Shown here: in pieces, positions 23,139 to 35,719 of the stretch | Layout: each line of letters opens with the position of its first letter | How positions within the stretch are numbered: position 1 is the stretch's first letter | Assembly (NCBI GenBank): GCA_010909165.1 | Contig: VJWM01000011.1 | Location: 248,001-312,000, forward strand | Length of the DNA: 64,000 nucleotides | From: Anthoceros angustus | Taxonomy: Eukaryota > Streptophyta > Anthocerotopsida > Anthocerotales > Anthocerotaceae | Reading direction: 5' to 3' | The notes under the pieces: generated by a model | What the model was told of the DNA's origin: nothing | What the model saw: only the letters and a program-made list of their open reading frames with translations | Database searches by the model: none | Made by a program: the position numbers and the translations under genes

Positions 23139-26100
23139 TCACCTTGTACTATGCGTCTTCCACGTGCGCTTGTACCCACCACAATTTTCCATGCATTTTA
23201 GAATTCTCATACAAAAGACTTGCTCCACTTTCTCCGATACTAGTACAAATGGCTCATCCTCCAACTTATCATTGGATAACATGACATCGTTAACCATGAA
23301 CATACGAGATGTATCTGTTTTGATGGTCAGTGCTCTTTGTTCCATTGAGCCTTGAACCATCTCACCTTCAACACATTTACTTTTTAGACGGCCCTAAGTC
23401 CACCTCCAAAATCTTTTCCACCTTTCCAAAGATAGGGAAAATCTGCTATAATAGGTTCGGTGTCCCGCGATGTGAAACACATGCCGGCTATATAGATGTT
23501 TTATAATGCTATCACATGTATTCTTTCCCTATCGCATCTATAGTCCTTATATGATTTCCATATGCCCACATCATTTTATATGATCGCACACGAGGAGGTC
23601 CTCGCACAATTGCACATCCAACCCATAGGTTTGTCGCATTTCCCTTTCTTATACTTAACTTCATCTATCAACCATTCGCAAAGGGCGTTGCTCGTCGTCT
23701 ATCTCATACACTTTTCGCCATTTTTGAGTACAATGAGTTTTCCACTAACACTTTCCTCATCTTGCATTTCCACATCATTCGGTCATAATTTTGCCATTCC
23801 TTGCAATAACACCCCACATTGGGTGACATCATCTTCTGATTTCCACACTCTTGGTGCCTCTTTATGTGTATTTCTAAAGAACTTTGAGCTATAAAATATT
23901 ATCTTTTGTCCTAAGTATCCTAAAGCCATGCTACCTTTTGGTCGGCTTTTTGTCGAACAAATCCCTTTAACACAGCTTTTATGTGCCTTTCTAAGAACGA
24001 TATTGAGTTGGTCCACATAACTCAACCTCCCGCACAAGATGAACAACAACATGTACTTGACTTGTCGGAAAAGTCATTGGAAATTCTCTCTCCAACACAC
24101 ACATGATCTCCACACTTTTCACCTTCATAGCTGGAATTTCATCCTTCGCAATTTCTTTTGAACAAAGCCACGAATAGCTCGGCAAGATCACATATAGCCT
24201 TGTGAACATCATGATGTATTAATCCTTTCAAGACAATTGGCCACAAATCCGTTGATGGTGATGATCATGAGACTTTAACCACGAAATTCCCTCTTCTCTC
24301 CCTTTAGAAAACAACGCTCAAATTTGACCCATACCACAGAGGAATGATCTGCAAATCCTTGTTCTCAATTTTTCCTCTGCATTAGCATACATTCGCCTCT
24401 TTTCTGCCATGTCCAAGAACCGGTCTTGGTGTCGTTATAAATGTCCGTCCACAGGTTCGCCAGTTTTTTAGTTACCTTGCACCCCATTTACAATGTTTTG
24501 GCCTCTTTGTCTCCTTCCACAGGCGATGGCCTCGCATGGGGCCACCAATCTTGTTTGGTATTTGAATACTCAAGATCTCTCGACTACCAAGGGAATCTTG
24601 ATTCCCACATATGTGTGCCAAAATCATTGACTTACATTCTTTCCAATGTGCATGATATCAAATAAGTGTCGATCAACAATATACGCAACCACCAAATAGC
24701 ATGACTAAAAGTTAACCTTCATGAATAGCTATTAGTCTACCTACCGATGCTACCAATAATATAATTAAAATATTCTTGAAAAGGGTAATACTTGCAAGAC
24801 CCCATATGCATGCATACATACCTCCCAAGATGGAAGCTCCCGAAAATTGAAGGCTCGTCGCTAGTAACACCCAGCTGTCTTCACCATTGTCTTTTGCATA
24901 TTTCCGGTTAAAGCTTTCGATCATAATATCCTCCGGAGTTGGTGCATAGTCCGGATGAATAATTTCCATCTCACCTTTCCATTGAATGAATCCCGCTCTT
25001 CCACTCTAAACTTGTGTTCCTCGTAAAATTTTCTAAAATTCTTATCATACGTCATTTTGTTTGTGAACATTGACTTTCTTGCTTCTAATTTGTCCCAACA
25101 TATCGGACATGCCCGCTTCCCTTTTGTTTGCATTTTAGAAGTGAAAGAATATCCGGATAATCATGCATCGTCCACAACAATAAGGCCTTCAATTTAAATT
25201 GTCTTTGAGCATTTCCAATAGCCATAGAAGCATCTTGTACGACCACACCTTCCTCCCACAGTACCTTCAACTCTTCGATGAGTGGTTGAAAATATATCTG
25301 CATCTTTACTTGCTTGGACCGGAATAATCATTGACAACAATATATGCCCATTCTTGATAGATAACCAAGGAGGCGTTATAATTGACAAGAAGCACACAGG
25401 CCATATAGAATACCTAGAACTTTGGTGCCCAAAGGATTAATCCCATCCGTAGCAAGTCCTAATCGAATGTTGCGTCTCCTTAGCAAACTCGATAAGTGTT
25501 GTCCACATGTTCCCATGCATAGCTATCCGATGGGACCCGCATAATCCCATCATTAGACTTATTTGTGGCGTGCCATGACATCATACTTGCTAGCTCCGGA
25601 CATCTAAACATTTGTTTCAATCTAGGAATCAATGGAAAATATCAAGCTTAACCTACACACTCGTTCTTCGTGTCAATTCGATACCTATGTTCCACACATC
25701 TTGCGAATAGCAATTGAAAACTCTGTGAACAACATACAATCATCTTGACAAGCATGTATGGATGTATATGTTAGGCCAAACCCTTAAGCATCTTTTTAAT
25801 TTCAGCCCTACTTTTGGCAACTTGTTGCCACGAGGCCTAATTTGCCTAGTAATGATAAAATTGAATTCAAAGATGCATCCGACCAGCCATGCCTCCTTTG
25901 GATGTTCAATAACAATAAAATGAATGCCAATAAACTTATCTCGGCTCCAACCCATAGAGGCGTAGTTCTGCGGTGTGCATCGCCTTTAATTCCTCGGTGC
26001 AAGGAATCGACTGTTCTTTAGTCATTTCCGATGCCAAACCCCACCAAGTGCCTCCACCAACTCTATGGTCACTTGTTCGTCGGGATGAATGTTGACATGT

Positions 26101-26170
26101 TCTTCATCAACCTCAAAATGATCATCAACCTCAATAAAATCTTGTTCCTCTTCAATCTATTTATTCAATC
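23139..26170 (-). pseudogene. TNP2-like CACTA transposase (Transposase_21 family), frameshifted
   Basis: Conserved blocks of the plant TNP2 transposase are read N to C along the minus strand. About 25,810-25,990: RRHGWSDASLNSILSLLGKL then GNKLPK. About 25,085-25,330: a KDADIYFQPL-type segment, then LIEELKVLWEEGVVVQDAS and LLLWTMHDYPD. About 25,080-25,130: GKRACPICWDKLEAR, the Cys-containing block. About 23,990-24,210: PSYSWLCSKEI, VEIMCVLEREFPMTF and HVVVHLVREVELCGPTQYRS. About 23,930-23,960: a RPKGSMALGY block. About 23,240-23,280: DEPFVLVSEKVEQVF near the C-terminus. The order is complete, so this is the autonomous-type transposase gene. Frames shift repeatedly and several stops interrupt it. 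The true start is not visible; an acidic N-terminal stretch begins near 26,160. Confidence 0.85.
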
Positions 26171-26399
26171 ACACGCACAGAATAAATATCAAATAAGTAT
26201 ATAAAATATTGTAGTTCTATATAGAATAAATTAATATTATAATTTCAAAACTTTAGTATAACCACTGTTATTAATGAAATATTGAACAACATGCAAAACT
26301 AAAAAGGTTAAGAAGTCAAGTGAGGAGAGTATATACTAATTGTTTTGTTGCAAATATAGTCAATATACACAAGGTACAAGACCCTCAACATCAACTCTT

Positions 26400-27230
26400 C
26401 TACATCCTACAACAAAAACTATTCCACATCCTCGTGCATCAAATTTGCCTTCAATTTCTTCCACTCCATCATGCGTAATTTAATGTGTCTATGTACTCTT
26501 CCCGCCTTCCTTTTGGCTTCAAATGGTTCGGGTTATACCAATTGTAATCAACAAACAACTCTTCCCGCATTAATGGTCCTCACGCCCAAGTGCAAATCCA
26601 ATCAAGATGGTCGTCACTTAGTAGCTCATGCCCATCCGACCTTTCTTCCCAAATGCAATTTTGCTTGATTGCGATATTTCCACTACTACTATTCATATAT
26701 CCCACATTCCCCATATGCAACATGCCCATCGAGGTACTCAATTGGGCCATCATTAACATCTTTACGGAGTCTATTGAAAGTCAATGCATACTTGAAATCG
26801 GTAACTGTTGTAGTTCACTATCTTGTTATATTCTCCCTGTATACTTTGGACCCCAAACACAAACAAAGGAACTCCATTCACATTATCTTTTCTCACTACG
26901 ATTTTCTCCATGGAAAATAAACCCAACCCCATGGTCGGGTTTGTTGCCTCCTTCACTATCCACCTTCGCCCCAATATAGAAATGACTTGTTAATAGGAAT
27001 AGGTCCCTTCTCCCACATTCCCCATTCTCTAGGGTACACGCCTTTCAAAAGATGCTTGTATAAAACAATAGCATCATGAGACTTTGGATCTTCCCCTCTT
27101 TTGGATGATAAGGAGGTGCAATAAAGGGTCCGGTCTGCCTTTCCATCCAAAGGTTTTCCTACACCGCAAAGCCATGTGTCCACTCCTACGCTCACTTGTT
27201 ATAACATGCAAACAAATCGAACTCCTTCCA
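26400..27230 (-). pseudogene. unidentified CACTA-encoded open stretch
   Basis: The minus strand is open in pieces: KRGEDPKSHDAIVLYKHLLK with GVYPREWGMWEKGPIP (about 26,980-27,140), then VNGVPLFVFGVQSIQGEYN (about 26,830-26,880), ending near 26,425 with LKANLMHEDVE and a stop. It lies upstream of TNP2 on the same strand and could be its 5' exons or a second transposon gene. I do not recognise a domain. Confidence 0.35.
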
Positions 27231-27469
27231 ACTATAAAAAACAACCATAATTACACATATGAATAATTAAACTACCTTTAATATAACAAGAGAAACATAC
27301 TTACCACAATTAGTATGCCACATCGTAATTATTCTATAGATAATATTATATAATTGCTTTATTATTGTATTTTCTAGCATAGAAGAAAAGGGCTCCATAA
27401 TTACTTCATTAGTTTATTTCCTAGCATAGAAGAAAAGGATTGCAACTCACGGTTGTGGCTACGGGTGGT

Positions 27470-27600
27470 TCTCCTTGTTCGCTATTTCTTCTCCTCTCTC
27501 CTCCTCCTCCTTCTCCTCTCCTTCTCCTCCTCGTTGTTCTTCTCCTCCTCGTCCTCCTTCTCCTCCTCGTTCTTCATCTCCTTGCGGTTCTCCACCGGGA
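27470..27600. repeat. pyrimidine-rich microsatellite (CTCCTC/TTCTCC)
   Basis: A run of CTCCTCCTT-type units. The Leu/Ser-rich short frames over it are low-complexity products. Confidence 0.85.
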
Positions 27601-27879
27601 CTTCATTCTGGGAGGTAAGGTCCATTCTTGCGCAAATGTTTACGTGCTTGGTTAGCTCAGAACTCGCCTTGCACTCTTTGCACCAACATTTTGGAAAATA
27701 TATTGGATATTTGGGCGCTTAAATCTGAGCGATCCATAAGGACCTACCCTCAACAATGATCGTGGGTTAGCTTAAGCGACAACTTGCCCCTGTCTTCCGA
27801 GCACGTTGGAAAGTGCAGGCTACCTTCGATGAAGTGCTCACCGCCTCGCTCCAACCTCCGTGATCGGCGTAAACCGTCG

Positions 27880-28490
27880 AGCCAATTCTAATCTAGAGCA
27901 ATTCCATGCAACTTCGATAACGCGATACTCAAAACGCTTTACAAAGAGCATAGACTGCTGCAGCGGACTTGTAGCTATCTAGCATCCGGATGGTCGATTT
28001 AGGTGTGCAGTTTTATTGACCCTTGCTACTAGAAGGCCCTCGCCGCGATGGAAGGCCCTTCTAGCTATGTAGTGGATGGTTAGTACAAGAGAAAGGCCTC
28101 TTACAGTGCTTGTTAGGCGGTCAATCCAAAGCGCTTTACAACACGAGGCGTTGCAAATCGGTTTGGGAAATTTGCAACGCTCTCTTATCAACGCACTCGC
28201 AGCAACATTTGCAACGCACGTGACCAATTCTAATCATGAGCAATTGCATGCAACTTGACAATACTAAACGCTTTGCAAAAGACCCGCAGCGGACTTGTAG
28301 CTATCTAGCATCGCGCGGATGGTCGACCCTTGCTATGAGAAGGCCCTCGCTTCGCACAATGGGCGGCTTGGCCTCTTACTCGATGATGCCGCGAAACGCA
28401 GCGCTTGGCCTCTTACAGCATCGGTCCAAAGCGCTAGCTAGCGTTACAGCTTTGGGCAATTTGCAAAGCATTCGTAAAGCACCGTAGTGT
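27880..28490. repeat. direct duplication of about 260-330 bp
   Basis: The block running from ACCAATTCTAATC-like and GCGGACTTGTAGCTATCTAGCATC through GAAGGCCCTCGC to GGTCCAAAGCGC occurs twice (27,885-28,170 and 28,225-28,480) with small gaps between copies. No gene is supported. 28,490-30,110 has only short frames. Confidence 0.7.
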
Positions 28491-30110
28491 GCTATTGATA
28501 TAGCCTTAGCTTACTTAAAGGCGCAAGCCTTTCCTTATTGCGTGGGACTCAAGATTGTGAAATGTGTGAGCAACTTTATATCAAAAGCTCGAATGCCTTT
28601 ACATCGATAGGCGGATCGTCTTTGCCAACCTCGCGTGACTTGGGTAGACTACGAAACCACATTTGTGATGAGTTCATTATCACTCGGATCCGGCTCGGTC
28701 CGTGTCGGAGCATAGTCTTCACAAAGGTAAGGTGGCTCCGTCATGCTCCATTCGTGATGCCGATTAAAACCTTGAGCCCCAAACAAAATCTACCTTGTTA
28801 GCATTTATCATGCAGAAAGCAGATCACTCACAGACTTTTACACTTACGATAGAAGGAGATGATTAGGTTAGGCACAAGATCCATTTCTCCCGTCAAGTCG
28901 AGTCATCCGAGTTCCGCTTCTTCACAAAAGTAAGCCCTTGGAGACCACGGATCGAGAGTAGTACCAATGTGATGATAGCACACCAAGGCGTGCAGCGTGG
29001 AAGCATGTGACCAAAAAACAAGGACGAGTTCCATCCGGAAGGGTGGGACCCTTCTCTTTCTCCGAGGAAGGCTAGGAAGCGGACGCAATGTTACACAACC
29101 CTTGTCACAAGGGTCAAAGTTTGCACAATTCAGGCATCACCTCCTCTTCATCACGCATCTCCTCCGGCTGGGATCCACCTCCGGAAGGTCCTCGGCCGCC
29201 GGCGCCAGTTGTCGGCCATCACCTCCGGATGGTTCTCGGCCGGCTCGCGTTGTCTACCGCCATCGCTGCTCAAAACGCACTTGGCCGGGTCGGGCTTAAC
29301 ACAATCGGAGTTCACAACCGAGTTCACAATCAGGTCGGACAAACACAATCGCTCAAAGTGTGTGCGGCTCACTTTGAGGTACCGTCGATTCGCGCAGGAA
29401 CGGATCAGCTGTAAAACTATAGTGTACAGACCGAGTTCGCACTGGGAAACAGGAACAAAGTGACAGGCCCCCAAGGAGCCCCTTACTCTCAAACTCCATG
29501 GCGTCAAAGAAACCATATGTGGGTCTTTCAACTGTCTCGGCAGTGTACAGTAGAGTGGGTGTGGGCGGTGTTAATGCGGAACCTCGAAATGCGTTCTGGT
29601 GTGCGATCAGAGGATTGAACTCTCATTAGGTACCGCCTAGCCCGCTTGCTGTACTGGCAACATCAACAACTGGCATGATGATGAGTGCCAAGAAGACTTA
29701 AATTCTTTAGCAGCACCGTTTAAGGAGGGGCGAATCAGAGGTTTTAAGACTCGGGCTCAAGTGGATGGCCGAGGAAGCATTGCCCCTTTAGCCCTTATTC
29801 TATTCATTCCCCGGATCTTTTACACATTAAAGGGGCACGAGTCCCAAGCAATAGCCTTGAAAGCACCTAAGGGACAACATAGCTACGCTCCATACAATCC
29901 CTCTATCGCCATCAAAATATCTCCGAGGAGCACACTCGCTAAGCAGCCCTGTGCTCAAGCACTCCGTTGTCATATCATATCCATTTTCATGCCAATGGTT
30001 TCCCTCAAAAGGAAAGAAGCATTAAAGCTTTATTTGTAGGCTTGCATGGGTCACCATCAAAACCTCATCACTCATATGCTTTCACCCATTCTGACGCCGG
30101 GTAATTGCAG

Positions 30111-30640
30111 AGTTGCGGCATGGGGACCTCTTCCACTCCTCCAATATTGTGTCCAGCATTGAGTTTGATCGGGATGACGAGCTATTTGCCACTGCTGGAG
30201 TATCAAGGAGGATAAAAGTGTTTGAGTTTGCAACGGTGGTCAATGACATGGCTGATGTGCATTGTCCCGTGGTAGAAATGTCTACCCGCTCCAAATTGAG
30301 TTGTATGAGTTGGAACAAGTACATAAAGTCGCACATTGCGTGCAGTGATTATGAAGGGATTGTTACAGTATGGGATGTGAATACGTGCCAGAGCATCACG
30401 GAGTATGTGTACCAGACAGGCCCAGCGCCTAAACCTCACCCGAAGTTTATTACTTGGTTCTCGCGGGATTCTGTTCTGGCCCGCAGCTCCACTCCACCGG
30501 CTAGTTGCAATCTAGTTTTCTCAACTAAGTGTTCGCCACAAGAAGCCGAGAACTTTGCAAAGGCAGGGTGTGCATGTTCAGGCGTGGTGCCTTTTTGCAT
30601 ATTTAATGAATCTCCACCAATTGTGATGACCTTACTTTGA
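30111..30640 (+). pseudogene. captured SPA/COP1-type WD40 exon in a chimeric 175-codon ORF
   Basis: From 30,111 a clean reading frame encodes the first WD40 blade region of the SPA1/COP1 family: LFHSSNIVSSIEFDRDDELF, AGVSRRIKVFEF, KLSCMSWNKYIKSHIACSDY, then EGIVTVWDVNTCQSITEY. It is directly preceded by a splice-acceptor-like stretch (GGGTAATTGCAG), so the source was genomic DNA, not a cDNA. Family similarity stops near 30,410 and the frame continues through unrelated sequence to TGA 30,638-30,640. In the host these proteins are light-signalling E3 ligase subunits. This piece lacks the kinase-like, coiled-coil and remaining WD40 parts. It has no indels across about 100 codons, unlike the surrounding transposon genes. 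Confidence 0.85.
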
Positions 30641-30889
30641 CCTCTTTCTTGTAAAAAAGCCACCCTAACATGCAAAAAGCCATTTGGGCACCAGGTGAGC
30701 ATCTTTGCCTACCATGAACTAAGGTGAACAGATACGTATGTACACAAGAATGTAGGGGATCGGTTTGTGCGCATGACCGATCCTAAGCGCCGTGGCCGAC
30801 CTTTCTTGAGAAACAAGAGCCGAGCCGCACGGTAGAGAGAGAGGGTCTCTTAGTTTCCTTTTGTGCGTTCCATATGTGTACCACTTTTA

Positions 30890-31030
30890 CCTACTAGAGA
30901 TTTTAGAACGTAAAAGTGAACGCGTTGTAAATAGTAATAGTTTCTAATTTTACAACGGAGTGTGTTGTAAATGGTAATAGTTTCCGACTTAACAACGGAG
31001 CGCGTTGCAAATAGTAGTTTCAAAGTCGTT
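30890..31030. repeat. internal cluster of GTTGTAAA/TTTACAAC motifs
   Basis: Three units of GCGTTGTAAATAGTAATAGTTTC-like sequence resemble the subterminal fields at both ends of the element but lie in its interior. They could mark an older nested end. Confidence 0.5.
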
Positions 31031-31189
31031 TCATACAAACTCACGCACTGCAGTGCACGGTAGGTGACGCAGTGCACATGGCGGTGTGCAATGCATGCAA
31101 GATCTTGTCCAAGGAACATGCTTGCACACAAATCGATATAAAGGCGGGTTCATATGCAGTAGATGTTTACATACCGCGGCGTATGTGTT

Positions 31190-31520
31190 GAGAGCCTCTG
31201 TCGATTGCCCTCGGGGTGTGTGAGCTTGCCATCGGGGTGTGTGGCGTGGGGAGCTTGTGCTAGTGTACTTGAGGGCCATGCGGCTTGCCATCGGGTATGT
31301 GAGGTGGGGAGCTTGTGTAGCTAGTGTAATTGAGGCCATGCGGCTGCCATCGGGGTGTGTGAGGTGGGGAGCTTGTAGCTAGTGTAATTGAGGGCCATGG
31401 GGCCACCATCGGGGTGTGTGAGGCCGGGCTTGCCATCGGGATGTGTGACGAGTGGGAGCTTCATGTAGTAGTGTAATTGAGGCCATGCGCACCGCCATCG
31501 GGGTGTGTGTGTATTATAAT
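31190..31520. repeat. about 58-bp tandem repeat, six copies
   Basis: Units contain GCCATCGGGGTGTGTGAGG, GGGGAGCTTGTG, and TAGTGTAATTGAGG. Copies differ mainly by short losses. No gene. Confidence 0.85.
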
Positions 31521-32029
31521 TGAGAGTCTATGTGTTTGAGAGAAGCGGGAAGCCAACCATGCCTCTGCACATTTTAGAAGCGCGGGAAGGCCATGAGAAG
31601 TGCGGGAAGGCTTTGTAAAGCGCGGAAGAAGAAGCCGGAATTTGACGTCCATCCGTACACAAGGCCCGCACCTTGCTTAAGATTGTCGACTTGGCTTTGC
31701 GGCAGCTTCAAGGATTGCTTGATGAGAGATTGCGACTTTGCTTAGCAGCGTCACATGTTGAGTCAGCCTCCCCCTCTCACGCGAGATCTTGGTCGCGGCC
31801 GCGTTGTGTATTGCACACAAGCTCTAACAACGGCACATGGTGTTTAGTTAGTGACTACACACAAGCTCGTGTTTAGTTAGTGACGCAATTACCTACAACA
31901 CAATTAATTAGGGCTTTGAATTCCTTGGATCAAGAAGGTTTGTGTGCATCCCCAATCTCTTATGCTTGGTGCTTTTTAGGGCACGCACTTTCATGGGCAA
32001 AGGTTGCTAAGCGCCTTTCTACTAACCCC

Positions 32030-33060
32030 AACCACCTTGCAATGTAGATGGTGCACTACACGTGCAAGTCGGTTGGGTTTGCATTGTCATGCGCGATAAG
32101 GAAACAAGACTTTTGGCCACATTAGTGGTGGGGGCAGCGGGATGCCGTGGTGGAAGGATCGCCTCTAACGGCTCGGTGGTTGGGTTTAGTAGGCAGCGCA
32201 AGGAGGCTGCTTTCCGCTTGTCGACAAGCCTAGCGTGCGAAAAAATGGGCCACCGTGAAGGCAAAGAAGCGGGAGGGCGTCTCAAAGGAGCGGCGGAAGC
32301 GCCCGTCTTGTCGCCTCGAAATGTGAGTTGTGCATCAACGGCTTTGTCCGCGCATATCGCAGGTTTGAATCACGCCCTTCAACTAGTTCGCGAGCTCTAG
32401 GGTCGGTGATGATAATGAGCTCTAAGATGGCTTTTCTTTTCTCACTTGTGTGGTAGGAAAGCGGGCGATCGCCCGCGGTGGAGACAAGCAGCCTCCTCCC
32501 GATGCCGTGGAGGAGGGCGGAGGAGGCGGCCTCCCGATGCCGTGGAGGCGGCCTCCTCTAATGCCGTGGAGGAGGAGCGCCTCGATGCCGTGTGGAGTCG
32601 GCGCTGCCGCTAATCCCATGGCGGCGCGCTCTGTGGAAGAGCTCGTGCCGTGCTTCGTGGAGAAGCGAAGATCTCAAGTCACCACCACCTCCTCTTAGGT
32701 CTTCGGATGAGAGAACAAGGGCCACCAGCGGTGGCTTATGTGCACAGGACCTTTTGAGAAAGATGATAGCTGCGAAGGCAAGCCCTTCCTCCCTTGTCCG
32801 TGACACTGCGGCTCAAAACTTACCGGACCTTCAATCCAAGGTCAGTACTCCCATGCCACCTCCACCACTCCTACTCCTAACCCTTCCGTCAATGTTGGTT
32901 CTCGCAGTTTGAAGAAGTGCAGCCTGATGGAGCAGCAGAAGTGGAAAATCCAATGTGGAGGAGGGAGATGGCGGGGCGGAGATCCGCCGCCAAGGAGAAA
33001 TCGAATTAAAGGAGATCGCCCAAATGCATACGTCATTCCACAATGGACATTCATCTAGAA
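32030..33060 (+). CDS. hypothetical spliced ORF in the CACTA element
   Basis: A plus-strand stretch can be read as exons with plausible GT-AG introns: DLLRKMIAAKASPSSLVRDT up to LPDLQSK at 32,840, then an intron (GTCAGT ... TTCTCGCAG, 32,841-32,908) and FEEVQPDGAAEVENPMWRRE onward to a stop near 33,005. An upstream part (32,460-32,700) is rich in GCCGTGGAGGAGG repeats. No domain is recognised. It may be a second CACTA gene or another captured host piece. Confidence 0.35.
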
Positions 33061-33109
33061 TCGTGTTTCGGTTTTAGTTGAAATGACTCCTTGCTTTTAC
33101 TTTCATAAG

Positions 33110-33510
33110 CTTGTCCAGGCGGTGTGTGGCCTTGCGCCCAATGTTTCTCTTTTGGTCTCTCAAGCCACGCAGGCAAGTGTGTGGCCTTGAGCCGATGTTT
33201 CTCTTTTGGTCTCAAGCCTAAAGCCACAAGTGTGTGGCCTTGATCGCCGTATTTTCTATTGTCTCAAGCCTAAACATGCGGTGTGTGGCCCTTGTGTGTT
33301 CTTTTGGTCTCTCAAGCCTAACAGTGTGTGTGGGCCTGCCCGTGTTTTTTGGTCTCTCAAGTCTAAATGGCGGGCCGCCCATGTTTCTCTTTTGGTCTCG
33401 CAAGCCTAAACTGGCGGTGTGTGGCCTTGAGCCCATGTTTCTCCTTTGGTCTCTCAAGCCTAAACAGTGTGTTTCTCGTTTGGTGTCAAGCTAAACATGC
33501 GGTGTGTGGC
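33110..33510. repeat. about 60-bp tandem repeat, six to seven copies
   Basis: Units contain GGTGTGTGGCCTTGAGCC, ATGTTTCTCTTTTGGTCTC and AAGCCTAAAC. Units vary in the short stretch after the AAGCCTAAAC core, where CATGCGG, TGGCGG or CAGTGTGTG appear. Confidence 0.85.
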
Positions 33511-33549
33511 CGCTTGGCTAACAAGGATGTACATGGCATGCATGGCATG

Positions 33550-34881
33550 TGCATACAAGCATGTGGCCTATACATGCCAGCCACATGCACCGCAGCATGT
33601 ACAAGCATATTCGATGTTTTCCTTCTCATGTGTCGGGTTGGATTAAAGAAGATTCATACGATTATGAAGTGCTCCAATTTCGGTTGAGGTGGGCACTTCA
33701 TGGATCCATTGATTGGCAACCGGGAGAGAAACTAGAGACACAAGCAATTGTGGAGGCAGCCATTCAAGAGATGTTGGTGGGATTTGGAGCATGGCTCATG
33801 TGTGTGACCAAATGTTCAACACCATGTTGCGCAATTGGAAGAACAATCTTGCAAGATGCGCAAGACAATTTCTTGAGGGTAATCATCCACCTAAGTATAA
33901 GCCTCGTGATATCTCGGTGACCGGTGGGATCGCATTGTGGAGAATGAAAAGCCAAGGCCGGGATGGAGATGTCGCACAAAACGCATAGCAATGTTGAGGA
34001 AGTTGAACTCGGATGCTGCCGTATGCCCACTTTGGTAATGGTGGGTTTGTGAAGTTTACAAATCGGTTTTACCAACTCTTTGGTAGACGCCTCACAGCAA
34101 GAGGCAGGCGAAGGCCGGGAAATTGGATAATAAAACTTGAAACATATTGGGCGCCAATCTTCCTCATCCGGCGTTTGGCTCCAACCCCAGAATAGGTGCC
34201 AAACAATTGTGGCGGGACCTCAAGGATGCTGGTTACAAAGATGATGATTTGGATGGTAAGATTTTGATTTGATGTCTTTGCAAGTTTTGATTGTCCTATT
34301 TTAACTCGTTTTTGGATTTGCCATAGGAGCCGTATCGGCATTGGGCGCAAGCAAATGGATGATAATGACTGGTTTTTGGACAATTTGGTGCCTAGATTGA
34401 AGCCCGGGTTAAGTGAGGATCTTTCTCCTGTAGTTCTTATAGAAGATCTTTCAAGTCTTTGTTGTAACACCGCTTCTTGGTAACATATTCGATTCTTGCA
34501 GAATCGGGTGTGGCCTCCGCCCCTGGTGGGAAGCCTTAACCTCCCAAGTGTGGTCAAGACCGGTGTGGAACGAAGCCACGATGAAGTACTTGTTGAAGTT
34601 GAACCACTCCATCTCATGGAAGAGGTGGAAGAATTTGAAGAGGTTGAGGTATCCTCTCTAAATGCGAGGAAAAGTTTTTCAATCTCATGGCCTCTCATCG
34701 ACGGGCAGAACTTGAAGCTCAACGCCTTTCTGTGAAGCTAGGTCTGGACTACGCCAAAGAGCTCAAGTCATCAAGGGTGAAGAGCATGAAGAGGAAGGAA
34801 ATGAGGCTTCAACAAGTCCAATTTGAAGAGATCAAGGAGCGAGGAATTCTAGTTTGGTGCTTTCTTTTAGTTGCTCCTTAG
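33550..34881 (+). CDS. putative second CACTA gene (basic, coiled-coil C-terminus)
   Basis: Plus-strand exons can be inferred: QMFNTMLRNWKNNLARCARQ with FLEGNHPPKYKPRDIS (33,800-33,920), LWRDLKDAGYKDDDLDG ending at 34,256 before an intron (GTAAGATTTTG ... TTGCCATAG, to 34,327), then DNDWFLDNLVPRLKPG and a last exon ending with RRAELEAQRLSVKLGLDYAK and KELKSSRVKSMKRKEMRLQQ. The end is basic and helical, as expected for a DNA-binding accessory protein such as the TNPA type, but no family match is claimed. The 217-codon minus-strand frame over it is probably a shadow. Confidence 0.4.
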
Positions 34882-34899
34882 AAACTCTTAGAAATTGAT

Positions 34900-35040
34900 C
34901 GACATCGCTTTTGTGGGAATGTCCCTTGTGTGTGTCTGGGGAATGGCCCCAATGTTTGTGAGTGTGTGTGCGGGGAATGGCCCCATGTTTGTTTGTGGGA
35001 GTCTGTGTGTCCGGGAATGGCTTCTATGTTTGTGTGTTTA

Positions 35041-35076
<36 letters not shown>

Positions 35077-35420
35077 TGTGTGTGTGAGTTTTGTGCGAGC
35101 ACTGCAAGTGTGTGCGAGCCTTGTGAGCAGTGAGAGCCTATGAGCACTGTGAGAGCTTGTGAGCCGGAGCTTGAGCCTTGAAAATTGAGCCTTGAGCTGT
35201 GAGAGGGAGAGTCTGTGAGCCTGGGCGTGAGAGGAGAGTCTGAGCTGTGTGAGGCGAGCACAGAGCTGAAAGCCTATGAGCTTGTGAGAGCGATAGCTTG
35301 CAGAGGAGAGCTTGTGAGGCGAGAGCTGTGGAGGCGCGAGCTTGTGAGCTTGTGAGCGAGAGCTTGAGAGCGGAGCGGGCGAGCCTATGAGCGTGAGAGC
35401 CTGTGGCGCTGATTATGAGA
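34900..35420. repeat. GT microsatellite and GAGCTTGTGAG-rich low-complexity tract
   Basis: A (GT)n run lies at about 35,042-35,074, flanked by GGGGAATGGCCCCATGTTTGTG repeats (34,936-35,040) and by repeated GAGAGCTTGTGAG units to 35,420. No gene. Confidence 0.9.
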
Positions 35421-35719
35421 GCCCGTGTGGGTTTGTGCGAGTTTGTGGGCCGTTGTGAGTTTGTGTGAGTTGAATGTGTGGATTTGTGTGAGGATCATGT
35501 TCATTTTGGGGTTTAGAATCGCTTGCATTTGGTAGTAGCATTCCATTTCTCGTGTGACTAATGCACAACAAGGTGCAAGATACAAAATTTACAACAAAGG
35601 ACGTTGTAAAACACTTGTTGTAAATATGCCCCATTTAAAGAAGCTGAAAATAGATATTTGTGTTATTAATAATATGTATTTTGTTTAAAAGTCTTTATAT
35701 ATATATATATATACTTAAA

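Noticed and set aside
27440-27722. Leu/Ser-rich ORFs that look like membrane helices
   Set aside because: They come from a CTC/TTC microsatellite.
34069-34722. 217-codon minus-strand ORF
   Set aside because: It crosses what look like introns of the plus-strand gene, and has no recognisable domain. Kept as shadow, with modest certainty.
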